Shown here one piece after another: positions 33,321 through 35,000 of a DNA stretch of 35,000 nucleotides. The notes beneath the pieces were generated by a model, which was not told the origin of the DNA, did not search any database, and saw nothing but the letters and a program-made list of their open reading frames with translations. The position numbers and the translations under genes are program-made. Position 1 is the stretch's first letter, and each line of letters begins with the position of its first letter. The stretch is from Chrysomallon squamiferum (lineage: Eukaryota > Mollusca > Gastropoda > Neomphalida > Peltospiridae): positions 7,620,038 through 7,655,037 of the forward strand of contig CM022667.1 in NCBI GenBank assembly GCA_012295275.1, given 5' to 3'.

Positions 33321-34189
33321 AAAGGTGCAAAACGAAAGATATAAAGTTAGATAAAAGAATAAAGAGTGGAAAGATGCAATGTCAAGAAAGAGAGAAAGAG
33401 AAAGAAATAGAGAAAAGAGAAGTCATGCAAATCGTACGTTTGGAAACGATTCCGGCTAGTATAGATATTTAACAATAATTTTTAATTACATTCCTCAGTC
33501 GAGTTCGCTGATGTAGTAAAAAATACTTTTTAGTCGTACATGCACACACTACGAGAAGACAGCCAAGACCCTGTCATAAAATCAGTCTCGGAATCTTCGG
33601 ACATGTTTGACTAAATAATGACGTAACGGTATATGCTGACATAATGGAGGACGTCGCAGTGTTCTTAAAGAACGTTTGTTTCAGTTTCAAAATATGGATT
33701 AACGAGTTGCTCGTTGCTTGTTCCTTTTTAAATAACAGAAACACTTTTGCGATTTTCCCCAGTGGATATGAAAACTGCAAGGTTTTGCTGTCGTTGAAAA
33801 GAGGAATTGTTTACAGTTGATGATTTGAAACATCAAAAAATCAGAAATACATCAGAAGTAAATAGTTCTTAAATAGAGCATATATTAGTTTTATAAATGA
33901 AAAGCTATTCTAAATTGTCTTTAGAGTTCTAATCTAGCACTAATGAAATAACTTTAAATAATATACCAAGTCTCTTCGCTCGCCTCTCTTTGAAAGCTGT
34001 CACGTGTTAATCAGCTGACCGTCACGTCACTATTTGGGCCGATTCAAACGTCCGAGGATTTCCGAGTCGGTTATTTAATGTTAGGGGACTAAGGTTTCTT
34101 TTTGTAACGTGTTTATTATACTGTTTATGGTACCATTAACTCGAAAATGACCGACCTAAAGGAATCTGAATCCATAATCATTGTTAAAT
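33321..34189. other. Spacer within inverted-arm structure
   Basis: GA-rich sequence (33340-33420), then moderately complex non-repetitive DNA. Short minus-strand open frames (for example 33574-33780) show no recognisable domain. It contains a second ATTCCGGCTAGTAT string (33450) like those at the arm ends. No gene is supported. Confidence 0.45.
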
Positions 34190-34520
34190 GCTAACCGGAA
34201 TCATACTGGTTAAGTATTACCTTCAGACAGATAAGTACTACATTCAAACCCAGGAAATGACGTTTACTGTGACGAAACGATGAGCAAGGGAATCATTTTT
34301 CTAATTGTGACGTAACACACATTATCTTCGAATCAGAACTAGCCTGCCGTGTTTGAAACCTTACCAAACAAGTCACAGAATAATCTAACCAAAAACACAA
34401 ACCGTTAGTCAACATTTAAAAGTTAAAATAGAATTTTAAAGTGTCGTTTGGAAATTAAATGAAACTGGAAATCATTTTAGTAAAATGCAAGATGGTTTCT
34501 ACGATCTTCCCTGTCTGGCA
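34190..34520 (-). repeat. Right inverted-repeat arm (unit 4)
   Basis: The inverted counterpart of 32407-32760, starting AACCGGAATCATACTGG and ending at the GGTTTCTACGATC sequence. The copy at 7962-8175 is its paralogue in unit 1. Confidence 0.8.
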
Positions 34521-34603
34521 AACGAACTGGATTTGTTTCGATCAGGAATTTAAACAAAAGCATATCAATACATGTTATTGACTCTCTGTTTTGCTGGGTA
34601 CTT

Positions 34604-34605
<2 letters not shown>

Positions 34606-34668
<63 letters not shown>
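34606..34668. repeat. (AAT)n microsatellite
   Basis: A pure AAT run at the position homologous to 8266-8336. Confidence 0.96.
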
Positions 34669-34669
<1 letters not shown>

Positions 34670-34764
34670 TTACTAGCATTAATACTGTTTATCTACTTAC
34701 TTACTAATAATTAAGAAAAGATCATTAATTAAATGAATGAAAAAATAGAAGAAATTCGAAGAAG

Positions 34765-35000
34765 CAAATAAGAAAGAAATGTTTGATTTAGCGATGAACT
34801 CAACACAGAAGCGTTTCTACAATTTATTGGAGAAATAAATGATATATGTTAACTCAGTCTCTGTAAACTTTGTGCATTGGTGACAGGGAAGTTACGTAGT
34901 TTACACAGAAATCATTGGGAGGTGGTGATTTCATCTTTCTCTAAAACTTTGTCGTTACTATCAACAAAGACTGAGTTGTAAATGCAGGTAAATTAGGCTT
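34765..35000. other. Right-edge flank matching 8425-8660
   Basis: Closely similar to the sequence that lies immediately downstream (in minus-strand sense) of the exon 4 relic at 8863-9032. The window stops about 200 bp before the place where a further minus-strand exon 4 would be expected. Confidence 0.75.

Overview
The window is A+T-rich animal nuclear DNA. It is dense in (TTA)n, (GA)n and (GT)n microsatellites, minisatellites and transposon relics, and its real coding sequence is split into small GT-AG exons with eukaryotic TATA/CCAAT promoters. The overall look suits a lophotrochozoan such as a mollusc, but nothing in the window fixes the taxon. There are no bacterial-style genes, operons, tRNAs, rRNAs or CRISPR arrays; most long open frames are translations of microsatellites or minisatellites.

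The content is a tandem gene cluster. Four plus-strand copies (A about 0.5-3.2 kb, B 10.8-13.5 kb, C 20.5-22.4 kb, D 28.8-30.9 kb) share one four-exon architecture. A TATA promoter lies just before a 5'UTR exon that ends exactly with the ATG. Exon 2 encodes a signal peptide. Exon 3 encodes an acidic, N-glycosylatable leader and a five-cysteine block. Exon 4 encodes a basic, aromatic eight-cysteine block. B, C and D are intact (156, 151 and 150 residues). A has a broken exon 3 and looks like a pseudogene. All four carry a 33-bp minisatellite in intron 3 that runs almost to the exon 4 acceptor. I do not recognise the family; it is a secreted 13-cysteine protein of unknown function (defence, venom, pheromone, mucus or cytokine-like roles are all possible).

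Interleaved on the minus strand are relics of a second subfamily with the same exon phases and cysteine framework: exon 4 copies near 8.9, 9.6 and 25.0 kb, exon 3 copies near 10.0, 18.9, 25.4 and 27.8 kb, and exon 2 copies near 16.7, 19.7 and 28.3 kb. No complete minus-strand gene can be assembled within the window. The right edge matches the flank just downstream of the 8.9 kb exon 4, so another minus-strand copy probably begins just outside.

The spacers (unit lengths about 10.3, 9.7 and 8.3 kb) hold conserved 3' blocks, roughly 350-bp inverted arms, a 1.4-kb hAT-like insertion with an 8-bp target duplication and several paralogous empty sites, a Tigger/pogo transposase relic, and a 65-bp palindrome-bearing satellite. 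The picture is a birth-and-death multigene array shaped by segmental duplication, exon loss, exon duplication and apparent local sequence homogenisation.
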